A stretch of DNA of 64,000 nucleotides from Acidimicrobiaceae bacterium (GTDB lineage: Bacteria > Actinomycetota > Acidimicrobiia > Acidimicrobiales > Aldehydirespiratoraceae), in the NCBI GenBank assembly GCA_009842325.1, contig VYFQ01000003.1:198693-262692 (forward strand), read 5' to 3'. A program made the position numbers and the translations under genes. The notes beneath the pieces are model-generated. The model worked only from the letters and a program-made list of their open reading frames with translations, did no database searches and had not been told where the DNA came from. Below, in pieces: positions 36,321 through 44,958 of the stretch (position 1 is the stretch's first letter; each line of letters opens with the position of its first letter).

Positions 36321-37463
36321 GTGTTGCGGGTGGGGATTATCGGTTGCGGGCGCATCTCCGACCTGCACGTTCTCGGATACCGGGACCGCGACGACGCGGC
36401 CGTCGTCGCACTCTGCGACAACGAGCCCGAGAACGCGGCGTCCAAACGGCGCCAGTGGGGGCTGCCCGACGCCTCGATATTCGAGGACTACCGCGAACTG
36501 TGCCAGTCGGGCCTGGTCGACCTGGTCGAGATAATCGTCCCGCACCACCTCCACTACGAGATCGCCGCGTTCGCCATCGGCTGCGACCTGCACGTGTCGC
36601 TGCAGAAGCCGATGTCGCTAAACCTCGACGACGCCGATCGCCTGCTGAGCGCGGCCGGCGAGACGTCGAGGGTGGTGCGCCTCTACGAGAACTTCCTGTT
36701 CTACCCGCCCGTCCTGAAGGCGCTGGAACTCATCGAGCAGGGCCTCATCGGCGAGCCCCTGTCGGTGCGGCTCAAGAGCAACGCCGGGTACAGCCCGAGC
36801 GCCTGGGACATACCCTTCTCGGCGCTGCTGTGGCGCCACACCCCCGAGGAGTGCGGCGGCGGGCCGCTGGTGTTCGACGACGGCCACCACAAGTTCTCGC
36901 TGGCCTGGGTCGTCCTGGGCCAGCCGTCGGAGGTGCACGCCTGGATCGGGTCCACCTACGTGCTGTCCTTCGAGCTGGACTCGCCGTCGCTGGTCTCGAT
37001 GCGCTACGAGTCCGGTGCGATCGCCAACCTGGAGGTCGTGTACTCCCAGGAGCTGCTCATCGAGGGCACCGAGCACTACGCGCAGGACGACCGGATGGAG
37101 ATCACCGGCACCAAGGGAGTCATCTGGGTTAACCGGGGCCACGGGCAGATCGGCGAGGTTCCGCCGGTCGTCAGCTATACCGACGGGCACGTGGAGACAT
37201 ACCCGTGCCCGACGGGCTGGGAGCATTCGTTCATCGGTGCCACCCGCAACCTGCTCGACACCATCGCCGCGGGCCGCGAGCCGATCCTCACCCTGGCCGA
37301 GGGCCGCGACGTGCTGGCGGCCGCCCTCGCCGCGCAGCGATCAGCCTCCGAAGGCGCCGTCGTAGGCGTGCAGGACCCGGTCGGCCGGTCACCCGGGTCC
37401 GTGAGGTCCGAGCTGGTGGCATGGGCTTCCCCGGGCGGCTACGCCTCACCAGGAGGCGCTTAG
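36321..37463 (+). CDS. Gfo/Idh/MocA-family NAD(P)-dependent protein
   Basis: The 380-residue protein has a Rossmann start (LRVGIIGCGRISDLHV), a QKPMS motif in place of the usual EKP, and DDGHHKFSL with the catalytic Asp/His pair in the beta-sheet domain. The family contains sugar and polyol dehydrogenases, and also NAD-dependent glycosidases (families GH4-like by mechanism, GH109 and the sulfoquinovosidase family GH188), so it could split a glycoside before GlpK rather than oxidise a sugar. AAGGAG precedes GTG 36321. It lies in the same operon as the permeases and is followed without a gap by the IclR gene. Confidence 0.82.
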   Translation: MLRVGIIGCGRISDLHVLGYRDRDDAAVVALCDNEPENAASKRRQWGLPDASIFEDYRELCQSGLVDLVEIIVPHHLHYEIAAFAIGCDLHVSLQKPMSLNLDDADRLLSAAGETSRVVRLYENFLFYPPVLKALELIEQGLIGEPLSVRLKSNAGYSPSAWDIPFSALLWRHTPEECGGGPLVFDDGHHKFSLAWVVLGQPSEVHAWIGSTYVLSFELDSPSLVSMRYESGAIANLEVVYSQELLIEGTEHYAQDDRMEITGTKGVIWVNRGHGQIGEVPPVVSYTDGHVETYPCPTGWEHSFIGATRNLLDTIAAGREPILTLAEGRDVLAAALAAQRSASEGAVVGVQDPVGRSPGSVRSELVAWASPGGYASPGGA

Positions 37464-38276
37464 GTGGCCGCCGGCGAGCCTCGGGTGGGAGGCGCCCTCA
37501 TGACCGGTCTCGACGTGCTCGAGGCGCTGGGGTCGGCTCCGGGCCCGATCGGGCTCAGCGAGCTGGCCCGGGTGCTCGACGCCGACAACGGCCATGTGCA
37601 CCGGCTCCTGGCCGTGCTCACCAAGCGGGGCTACGTACACCGCGACGAGTCCAACAAGACCTACATCCTCGGCGCCGGCGTGGTACAGCTGGCCGGCTCG
37701 CTGCTGCGCAACATGGACCTGGTCAACGAGGCCCGGCCGCTGATGCGGGAGCTGATGAACGTCACCGGGGAATCCGTCCACCTCGCCCACCGCACGGTCG
37801 GCGGCGGCGTGTACCTGGCTCGCGAGCGCCTGGCCCGCCGGGTCACGGTGGAGACCGAGATCGGGTCCCCGGTCGTCGTCCACGCCACCTCCACCGGCAA
37901 GGCCCTCTACTGCCGCGACTCGGCCGAGATGCTCGAGGAGGTCGTCGACTGGGAGGCCCTGGAGCGATTCACCGAGCACACCATCACCGACCGGCAGGCA
38001 CTGCTCAGCGACCTGACGGCAACCGCTGAGCGGGGCTTTGCGCTCGACAACGAGGAGCTGAGCATCGGTGTCCGCTGCGTGGCGTCGCCGGTGGTGGACA
38101 TCGGAGGGAACATCCGCGCCTCCATCGGAATCTCGGGCCCGGCGACGCGCCTCGATGCCGAGACGATAGGAAAGTGCGCTGTGGTGGTGTGCTCGGCAGC
38201 CAAGACTTTGTCGGAGATCCTGGGAGGGCAGTGGGACTTCCCGCTGCCCTCACCGGACCCCGTCGTCCTCGAATGA
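37464..38276 (+). CDS. IclR-family transcriptional regulator
   Basis: This 270-residue regulator has an N-terminal winged helix (IGLSELARVLDADNGHVHRLL) and a C-terminal effector-binding domain with STGKALYC and SIGVRCVASPVVD. IclR proteins often control catabolic operons beside their gene, so it is the likely regulator of this ABC-glp operon. AGGAGGC precedes GTG 37464, which follows the preceding stop directly. The stop overlaps the glpD start (ATGA). Confidence 0.92.
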   Translation: MAAGEPRVGGALMTGLDVLEALGSAPGPIGLSELARVLDADNGHVHRLLAVLTKRGYVHRDESNKTYILGAGVVQLAGSLLRNMDLVNEARPLMRELMNVTGESVHLAHRTVGGGVYLARERLARRVTVETEIGSPVVVHATSTGKALYCRDSAEMLEEVVDWEALERFTEHTITDRQALLSDLTATAERGFALDNEELSIGVRCVASPVVDIGGNIRASIGISGPATRLDAETIGKCAVVVCSAAKTLSEILGGQWDFPLPSPDPVVLE

Positions 38277-39913
38277 GCGCTCCGGGCCCGGCGGCGCCCT
38301 CCAACGGTGCGCCCCACACAGCCGCGGTGAGAGACGGGAACCTGGAGCGCCTGACCGGGCGCGACCATGACGTACTCATCGTCGGCGGAGGCATCAACGG
38401 AGCCATCTCGGCACTGGCCCTGGCCAACCACGGGCTGCGCGTCGCGCTGATCGACTCCGAGGACTTCGCCTCGGGTGTGAGCCAGGAGTCGTCCAACCTC
38501 ATCTGGGGTGGCTTCAAGTACCTGCAGACCTACGACGTGGCGCTGGTCGCGGGGTTGTGCCGCTCCCGGAATCTGCTGGCCCGCTCGTACGCCAGCCGCG
38601 TCCAGGAGGTCCGGTTCCTGGCCGCGCTGGGGTCCACATCGCCGTACTCGCCCGCCTATGCGGCACTGGGAGCGCACGCCTACTGGGCGCTGGGGCGGTT
38701 CGCGACCGGCCGTCCCCGGCTCCTCTCGTCCCGCTCGCTGGCGACGGCCGAGCCCACCATCGATTCGGGCGACGTGCAGGGCGCCGTCGAGTACTCCGAC
38801 TACCTGCTGGCCGACAACGACGCCCGCTTCGTTCTCCAACTCCTGCTTGATGCGGTCGACAGCGGAGCGGTCGCGGTGTCCAGAATGCGGCTCGACGGGG
38901 CGGAGCGGGCCAGCGGCGGCTGGCGGGCCGAGGTGATCGATCGGCTGACCGGCGACCGGCACACCGTGGAGGCCGCGGTGCTGGTCAATGCGGCCGGCCC
39001 TCGAGCCACCGAACTCGCCGCGCTCACCGGCACCGCGCTCCGCCAAGCCCTCTGCTACTCGAAGGGGGCGCACATCGTCGTGCCCCAGGTGACCGAGTCA
39101 GGTCGCGTGCTGGCGTTCTTCGACGACGACCAGCGGTTGTTCTACGTCATCCCGATGGGCCACCGGTCCCTCATCGGCACGACCGACACCCGGGTCGAGG
39201 AGGCGGAGGTGTCGATAACCCACGACGACCGCGACTTCCTGCTCGAACAGGCCAACGCCCGGCTCCGTCTGCCCCAGCCGCTCCTCCACGACGACGTGAT
39301 CGCCTACCGCTGCGGCGTCCGAGCCCTGGTGGTCGACGAGAGCGAGGACACCGACCGCGACTGGACTGAGCTGTCACGCCGCCACGCCGTGGAGGCAGAC
39401 CGGCAGCGGGCGACCATCTCCATCCTCGGGGGCAAGCTGAGCGACTGCCTCAACGTGGGGCAGGAGGTGGTGACCGCGGCCCGCAAGTGCGGACTGGCGC
39501 CCGAGGTCCCGGACCGGGCGTGGTACGGCGAACCGCCGGCCGGCGTGCGGGAACGCTTCCATCGCAGCGCCGTCCGGGCGGGCATCGACGAGCCCGCGGC
39601 GGCAAGGTTGTGGCGCAGGCACGGCCGCCGGGCCCTGGAGGTCGCCGACCTGGTGGAGGAGACGCCTGAGCTTGGCGAGCCCCTCAGCGACCTCGTCGAG
39701 TGCTCAGCCGCGGAGGTCATGGTCATGGCCCGCCACGAGCACATCCTGTCCATGGACGACTTCTTGAGGCGCCGTACCATGCTCGCCATGCTCGAGACGG
39801 CCGAGACGCTGAGCGCCGATCCGGGCGTGGAACGCGCCGAGGAACTTCTGTTCGGGCCAGGGCCCGAGCGGCCCGTGAGCGCAGCGAACGAGAGCGGACG
39901 TGGCGCGGCATGA
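38273..39913 (+). CDS. glpD: glycerol-3-phosphate dehydrogenase (FAD-dependent)
   Basis: This 546-residue flavoprotein oxidises glycerol 3-phosphate to dihydroxyacetone phosphate at the membrane, passing electrons to quinone. The FAD motif is DVLIVGGGINGAISALALA, followed by SSNLIWGGFKYLQ and the conserved IGTTDTRVEEAEVSIT. The C-terminal extension is of normal length. ATGA overlap with the IclR stop and ATGA overlap with the glycerol kinase start show tight coupling. Confidence 0.9.
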   Translation: MSAPGPAAPSNGAPHTAAVRDGNLERLTGRDHDVLIVGGGINGAISALALANHGLRVALIDSEDFASGVSQESSNLIWGGFKYLQTYDVALVAGLCRSRNLLARSYASRVQEVRFLAALGSTSPYSPAYAALGAHAYWALGRFATGRPRLLSSRSLATAEPTIDSGDVQGAVEYSDYLLADNDARFVLQLLLDAVDSGAVAVSRMRLDGAERASGGWRAEVIDRLTGDRHTVEAAVLVNAAGPRATELAALTGTALRQALCYSKGAHIVVPQVTESGRVLAFFDDDQRLFYVIPMGHRSLIGTTDTRVEEAEVSITHDDRDFLLEQANARLRLPQPLLHDDVIAYRCGVRALVVDESEDTDRDWTELSRRHAVEADRQRATISILGGKLSDCLNVGQEVVTAARKCGLAPEVPDRAWYGEPPAGVRERFHRSAVRAGIDEPAAARLWRRHGRRALEVADLVEETPELGEPLSDLVECSAAEVMVMARHEHILSMDDFLRRRTMLAMLETAETLSADPGVERAEELLFGPGPERPVSAANESGRGAA

Positions 39914-41394
39914 CCGTCGTACTGGCCATCGACGCCGGCACGACCAGCGTGCGCACCATCGCCTTCGACGACTCCGGGCGGATCGTGGCGTCGGCCCAGC
40001 GCGAGTTCCCCCAGTACTTCCCGATGCCAGGGCGTGTCGAGCACGACGCGACCGAGATCTGGACCGCGGTGCAGTCGACACTGGGCGAGGTGGCCGGCAG
40101 CCTGGATGAGGCACCGGCTGCCATCGGCGTCACCAACCAGCGCGAGACGGTGGTGGCCTGGAGCCGGGAGCGCTCCGAGCCGGTCCATCGGGCCATCGTG
40201 TGGCAGGACCGCCGCACCGCGTCGCGCTGCACGCAACTGGAACAGGACGGCGCGCTGCCGCTGGTGCGCGAGCGCACCGGGCTGGTGCTCGACCCGTACT
40301 TCTCGGCCTCGAAACTCGAGTGGATGCTCACCGAGGGCGGGGTGGCAACCGGCCCCGACCTTGCGTTGGGGACGGTCGACAGCTGGATCGTGTGGAACCT
40401 GACCGGCGGCGAGGTCCACGCCACCGATGCCACCAACGCCAGCCGCACCATGCTGTTCGACATCGGGGCGCTGCGATGGGACCTGGAGCTGTGCTCGCTG
40501 TTCGGCGTCCCGATCGAGACGCTGCCGCAGGTGCGGCCTTCCAGCGGAACGTTCGGGATCACGGGCCCGGACGCCGCCTGCGGAGCGGGCATTCCGATCT
40601 CCGGCATCGCCGGCGACCAGCACGCCGCCCTCTTCGGCCAGGCCGCCTTCGCGCCGGGCGACGCCAAGAACACTTACGGCACCGGCTCATTCGTGTTGAT
40701 GAACGTGGGGGCCGAGCTGCCCGTGCCCGCCGACGGCCTGCTCACAACGATCGCCTGGCTGCTGGACTCGCCGCAAGGTCAAACCCTGGCGTACGCGCTG
40801 GAGGGAGCGATATTCGCCACCGGAGCGGCCATCCAGTGGCTTCGCGATGGCCTGGGGATCATCGCGGAGGCCGCGGAGATCGAAGGACTCGCCCAGCAGT
40901 GCGACTCGACGGGCGGGGTGTTCCTGGTACCGGCCTTCGCCGGTCTCGGCAGCCCGCACTGGGATCCTTACGCCCGCGGCGCCGTCCTCGGCCTCACCCG
41001 GGGCACCGGGAGGCCGGAGATCGCCCGAGCCGCGGTGGAGGCCATGGCCTACCAGACCCGGGACGTCGTCGAGGCCATGGCGGCCGCCACCGGCACGCCG
41101 GTTCGTAACCTGCGTGTCGACGGGGGCGCATCGGTGATGGACTCCATGCTGCAGCTCCAGGCCGACCAGCTCGGAGTGGCCGTCCAGCGCCCCAAGCTCC
41201 AGGAGGCGACCGCTCTCGGCGCGGCCTATCTGGCCGGACTGGCCGCCGGCGTCTGGCCGTCGCTGGAAGCCATCTCTGGCCACTGGGAACTCGACTTCGA
41301 GGCTGTGCCCAGCGGGGCGAGCGACGTCGCCGATGCCGCCTACGCCGATTGGCAACGAGCCGTGGACCGCAGCAAGGGCTGGGCGAGCGGATGA
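39910..41394 (+). CDS. glpK: glycerol kinase
   Basis: This 494-residue FGGY kinase phosphorylates glycerol to glycerol 3-phosphate. The glycerol-contact residues are present: Arg-Glu in TNQRET, the tyrosine segment DPYFSASKL and Asp in GIAGDQHAALFG; WQDRRT and GTGSFVLMN are also typical. It feeds GlpD, encoded just upstream with ATGA overlap. The pair shows that the operon ends with glycerol use. Confidence 0.93.
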   Translation: MTVVLAIDAGTTSVRTIAFDDSGRIVASAQREFPQYFPMPGRVEHDATEIWTAVQSTLGEVAGSLDEAPAAIGVTNQRETVVAWSRERSEPVHRAIVWQDRRTASRCTQLEQDGALPLVRERTGLVLDPYFSASKLEWMLTEGGVATGPDLALGTVDSWIVWNLTGGEVHATDATNASRTMLFDIGALRWDLELCSLFGVPIETLPQVRPSSGTFGITGPDAACGAGIPISGIAGDQHAALFGQAAFAPGDAKNTYGTGSFVLMNVGAELPVPADGLLTTIAWLLDSPQGQTLAYALEGAIFATGAAIQWLRDGLGIIAEAAEIEGLAQQCDSTGGVFLVPAFAGLGSPHWDPYARGAVLGLTRGTGRPEIARAAVEAMAYQTRDVVEAMAAATGTPVRNLRVDGGASVMDSMLQLQADQLGVAVQRPKLQEATALGAAYLAGLAAGVWPSLEAISGHWELDFEAVPSGASDVADAAYADWQRAVDRSKGWASG

Positions 41395-42101
41395 GCCGGG
41401 TAGCCGTGGTGACCGGTGCGGCCGGCGCCATCGGCTCAGCGGTGTGCAAGCGCCTCAGCGCGGGCGGCGACGCAGTCGTTGGCCTCGATGCCGCAGACGG
41501 TGCCGTCGTCGACGCAGTCGAGACCATCGCCTGCGACATATCCGACGCCGAGTCGGTGACCGCGGCCTTCGACGCGATCCGCGACCGGCACGGCCACCCC
41601 AACGTGCTGGTCAACAGCGCCGGCATCACCGGCGCCGGGGGCGTGGAGGAGGAGAGCCCCGAGGATTGGCGCCGCATCCTCGACGTGAACCTCACCGGCG
41701 CCTACCTGTGCACCCGCCAGGTGATCGCGGGCATGCGGGCGGCCGGCGAGGGCAGGATCGTGAACATCGCGTCGGTCAACGGCCGCTTCGGCGGATCGCC
41801 CCTGTCGGGACCGGCCTACGCGGCCAGCAAGGGCGGGCTGATCACCCTCACCCGCTTCCTGGCCCTGCACCACGCCGCCGACAACATCACCGTAAACGCG
41901 GTGGCCCCCGGACCCCACGACACGCCCATGTGGCAGGCGCTCGACCCCGCATGGCGAGAGCGCATTCTGGCCTCCGTGCCCGGCGACGCGCCGGGAGACC
42001 CCGATGATCTGGCCGCGATGGTGGAATTCCTGTGCGGACCGCACGCCGGCTACATCACCGGCGCCACCATCGATGTCAACGGCGGCCAGTGGATGGGTTA
42101 G
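41391..42101 (+). CDS. classical SDR oxidoreductase in the glycerol operon
   Basis: This 236-residue dehydrogenase has TGAAGAIG, NSAG (instead of NNAG), NIASVNGR and YAASK. LDAADG after beta-2 with Asp suggests NAD(H). ATG 41391 overlaps the GlpK stop (ATGA), so it is the last gene of the operon. A role in oxidising or reducing the sugar or aglycone part of the cargo is possible; the substrate is unknown. Confidence 0.85.
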   Translation: MSRVAVVTGAAGAIGSAVCKRLSAGGDAVVGLDAADGAVVDAVETIACDISDAESVTAAFDAIRDRHGHPNVLVNSAGITGAGGVEEESPEDWRRILDVNLTGAYLCTRQVIAGMRAAGEGRIVNIASVNGRFGGSPLSGPAYAASKGGLITLTRFLALHHAADNITVNAVAPGPHDTPMWQALDPAWRERILASVPGDAPGDPDDLAAMVEFLCGPHAGYITGATIDVNGGQWMG

Positions 42102-42136
42102 CCGATGGCATAGGCCGAGGGATAGGTTCGCGAGCC

Positions 42137-43147
42137 GTGTCTAACAGCCGTCCGACCATCAAGGACATCGCAAGGGTGACGGGAGTCTCGGTGGCCACGG
42201 TCAGCCGCGCCCTGCGCAATCTTCCCTACGTGGCGTCCGCAACACGCTCCAGGGTGCTGGATGCCGCGGCCGAACTCCAGTACGAGGCCCACCCGCAGGC
42301 CTCCCGCCTCGCGTCGGGACGGACCTGGACCATCGGGCTGGCCGCGCCCCAGTTCGGGGCCTGGTTCCCGTCCCGGGCATTGGGCGGCATCAACTCGGTG
42401 TTCGCCAAGGCGGGCTACGACCTGCTCATCTCGATGATGGCCGCTCCAGACGATCGTCGACGATTCCTCCACGAAGCCCGCTCCTTCTGCAGGCGAGTCG
42501 ACGGGATAGTCCTGATCGACACGTTCGTCAGCGCCGAGGGGAACTCGGCCAGCGACTTCTTCGACCGGCCCGTCGTCGCGGTGAACGAGCGGCTCGAGGG
42601 CGCCGCATCGATCATCATCGACAACCGAATCGCAGCCAGACGGGCCGTAGAGCACCTGATCGAACTGGGGCATGAGCGCATCGGCCTAGTCGTGGGCCCC
42701 CAGTTGGAGGACCTTCCGACGCCGGTCCCCGAGCAGCGTCGCCTCGGCTACAAGGATGCCATGAGGGCGGCAGGGCTGTCCTGCGAGCCCGAACTGGCGG
42801 TGAGCGGCGATTGGACGGCCGCAGGCGGTGCCGTCGCAGCGTCCAGGCTGCTCGAATGCGCTGAGCCGCCCACTGCGGTGTTCTGCATGTCCGACCAGAT
42901 GGCGTTCGGCGTGCTGTGGGCAGCCGCGAGGCGTGGCGTGAACATACCCGGCGATCTCTCCGTGATCGGCTTCGACGACCACGATCTCTCCGAAGCAATG
43001 GGACTGACCACTATGCGGCAGGCAGTGGACGAGATGGGCGTCCGGGCCGCGGAGACGGTGATGGCGCTGATCGACGGCGAGCCCGTCAGCAACATCACCT
43101 GGGATGTGCCGCTGATGGTGCGGGAGACCACTTCGTCGGTGGGTTGA
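42137..43147 (+). CDS. LacI-family transcriptional regulator of the alpha-glucoside regulon
   Basis: This 336-residue repressor has the LacI HTH TIKDIARVTGVSVATVSRAL and hinge helix AHPQASRLASG, then a periplasmic-binding-protein-like sensor domain with IIIDNRIAARRAVEHLIELGH and VIGFDDHDL. It probably binds the TGTAAACGTTTGCA-type sites at 43180, 50706 and 61591 and is released by a sugar. GTG 42137 lies 8 nt after TAGGTT (42123-42128), suggesting a leaderless mRNA. Its stop overlaps the -35 of the next gene's promoter. Confidence 0.9.
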   Translation: MSNSRPTIKDIARVTGVSVATVSRALRNLPYVASATRSRVLDAAAELQYEAHPQASRLASGRTWTIGLAAPQFGAWFPSRALGGINSVFAKAGYDLLISMMAAPDDRRRFLHEARSFCRRVDGIVLIDTFVSAEGNSASDFFDRPVVAVNERLEGAASIIIDNRIAARRAVEHLIELGHERIGLVVGPQLEDLPTPVPEQRRLGYKDAMRAAGLSCEPELAVSGDWTAAGGAVAASRLLECAEPPTAVFCMSDQMAFGVLWAAARRGVNIPGDLSVIGFDDHDLSEAMGLTTMRQAVDEMGVRAAETVMALIDGEPVSNITWDVPLMVRETTSSVG

Positions 43148-43193
43148 TTCCGTGGGGTGGCCGCGCTACCTTCCAATTCTGTAAACGTTTGCA
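43144..43193 (+). promoter_or_regulatory. promoter and LacI-type operator before the AglE-like gene
   Basis: TTGATT (43144-43149) and TACCTT (43167-43172) form -35 and -10 boxes with a 17-bp spacer. The operator TGTAAACGTTTGCA (43180-43193) is a near-perfect palindrome (12 of 14 positions) centred just after the likely +1, so a bound repressor would block initiation or escape. The same sequence occurs at 50706-50719 and, with small changes, at 61591-61604. Confidence 0.8.
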
Positions 43194-43210
43194 TCCCTGG
43201 GAGGGAAGAA

Positions 43211-44869
43211 ATGAAGACACATTCGCGCCTATGGCTCATCCTCGGCGCCCTGCTCAGCCTCGCCCTCGTGGCGTCGGCATGCGGCGATGACGAGCCGGTA
43301 GCGGACACAAGTGCCGCCGACGCCGCAGCTGCAGCCGCTCAAGCCGACGCCGCGGCAGCTGAGGCTGAGGCCGCGGCCGCGGCCGCTGAAGCCGACGCCG
43401 CGGCTGCGGAGGCCGCTGCCGCGGAGACCGCGGCTGCTGAAGCGCAGGCCGAGGCCGACGCGGCTGCCGCCAGAGCGGCCGAAGCCGAAGCGGCGCTCGA
43501 AGCTGCTATGGCTGAGGCCGAGGGGGCGATCGACCCCGACGTCGTCGCTGAGCTCGAGGCCGAGCTGGAATCGGCTGCCGCCGAAGCAGCCGAGGCTCAG
43601 GCCGAGGCCGAAGCGGCTGCTGCTGCCGCCGCCGAGGCCGAGGCGGCGATGCAGGAGATGGAGATGAGCCTGGCCGGCAGCGTCGTCACCATTCTTGGTC
43701 CCGAGACCGGGTCCGAGGCCGAGGGCTTCCTGGCCGGTTTCGAGCCGCTGCGTGAGCGCACCGGGATCGTCGTCCGGTACTCGGGCACCCGCGACGCCAC
43801 CACCGAGCTGAACCTGGCGGTGGAGGCCGGCGACCCGCCCGACATCGTGATCATCCCCCAGCCCGGCCGGATCCTCCAGTTCGGCGAGTCCGGTGACGCG
43901 GTCGCCATTCCCGACTCGATCATGGCCAACATCGGCGGCTCCTACGACCAGTTCTGGTTCGACCTGGCCACCACGGGCGGCAACGTCTACGGCGTGCCCA
44001 ACAAGGGCGACGTGAAGAGCCTGGTGTGGTACAGCCCGCAGGCATTCGCCGACAACGGCTACGCGATCCCGCAGACCTGGGCCGAGCTCGAGGCGCTCAT
44101 GGAGCAGATGAAGGGCAACGGCCACACCCCGTGGTGCGTCGGCATCGAGTCCGGCGCCGCCACCGGCTGGGCCTTCACCGACTGGATGGAGGACATGATG
44201 CTCCGCCTCCACGGGCCCGACGTCTATGACCAGTGGGTCAACCACGACATCCCCTTCAACGACGCCAGGGTCGTCGCGGTGGCCGAGTTCGTGGGCAACA
44301 TCTGGTTCACGGAAGGCAACGTGAGCGGCGGCCGCGACCTGATTTCCCAGCGCAGCTTCCGGGAGATGGCAGCGGCCCACCTCAACGGCGAGTGCATGAT
44401 GCACCGCCAGGCCAACTTCGCGGGCGCCCACTACCTCGAGGCCGGCGCGTCGTCGCTCGGCCCCGACGGTGACGTGAACGTGTTCTACCTGCCGACCATC
44501 AGCGACGAGTTCGGCACCGTGGTGCTCGGAGCGGGCACCCATGCGGTGGCCTTCACCGACAAGCCCGAGACTCTGGCGGTGTTGGAGTACATCGGCACGG
44601 CCGAGTACGCCAACGCCCGCATCGCGTCGGACAAGGGCGGCTTCCTGTCGCCCAACCGCGACCACGACACGTCGCTGTACAGCTCCTCGTTCGACCGGGC
44701 CCTCGCTGAGATCCTGGTCAGCGCAAACCCGTTCCGCTTCGACGCCTCGGACCTGATGCCGGGCGAGGTCGGAGCGGGCGAGTTCTGGCGGTCGGGCACC
44801 GACTACGTGTCGGGCTCCAAGACCGCTCAGGAGTTCGCCGACGACACTGAGGACGCCTGGCCGTCCTGA
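43211..44869 (+). CDS. AglE-like alpha-glucoside-binding lipoprotein with long Ala/Glu coiled-coil stalk
   Basis: This 552-residue solute-binding protein has a lipoprotein signal with the lipid cysteine at residue 24 (VASAC). Residues ~34-152 are almost entirely Ala, Glu, Asp and Gln in heptad-like order and should form a helix or coiled coil that holds the binding domain away from the membrane. Such a stalk is unusual for the family. The binding domain starts about residue 157 (SVVTILGPETGSEAEGF) and carries the AglE-type segment TPWCVGIESGAATGWAFTDW. The start ATG 43211 has GGGAGG before it. Promoter and operator are immediately upstream. Confidence 0.88.
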   Translation: MKTHSRLWLILGALLSLALVASACGDDEPVADTSAADAAAAAAQADAAAAEAEAAAAAAEADAAAAEAAAAETAAAEAQAEADAAAARAAEAEAALEAAMAEAEGAIDPDVVAELEAELESAAAEAAEAQAEAEAAAAAAAEAEAAMQEMEMSLAGSVVTILGPETGSEAEGFLAGFEPLRERTGIVVRYSGTRDATTELNLAVEAGDPPDIVIIPQPGRILQFGESGDAVAIPDSIMANIGGSYDQFWFDLATTGGNVYGVPNKGDVKSLVWYSPQAFADNGYAIPQTWAELEALMEQMKGNGHTPWCVGIESGAATGWAFTDWMEDMMLRLHGPDVYDQWVNHDIPFNDARVVAVAEFVGNIWFTEGNVSGGRDLISQRSFREMAAAHLNGECMMHRQANFAGAHYLEAGASSLGPDGDVNVFYLPTISDEFGTVVLGAGTHAVAFTDKPETLAVLEYIGTAEYANARIASDKGGFLSPNRDHDTSLYSSSFDRALAEILVSANPFRFDASDLMPGEVGAGEFWRSGTDYVSGSKTAQEFADDTEDAWPS

Positions 44870-44881
44870 CAACAGCCGTTA

Positions 44882-44912
44882 GGGAGGGGGGCGCACATGG
44901 CGCCCCCCTCCC
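44882..44912 (+). terminator. strong hairpin between binding-protein and first permease gene
   Basis: GGGAGGGGGGCGC (44882-44894) pairs perfectly over 13 bp with GCGCCCCCCTCCC (44900-44912), 5-nt loop ACATG. No U-tract follows, so it probably protects the binding-protein message or causes partial termination, as in the first ABC operon. Confidence 0.75.
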
Positions 44913-44958
44913 GCTTCGGCAAACATAGATCACCGGTACCCACAGCCCAGGGGGGTCC

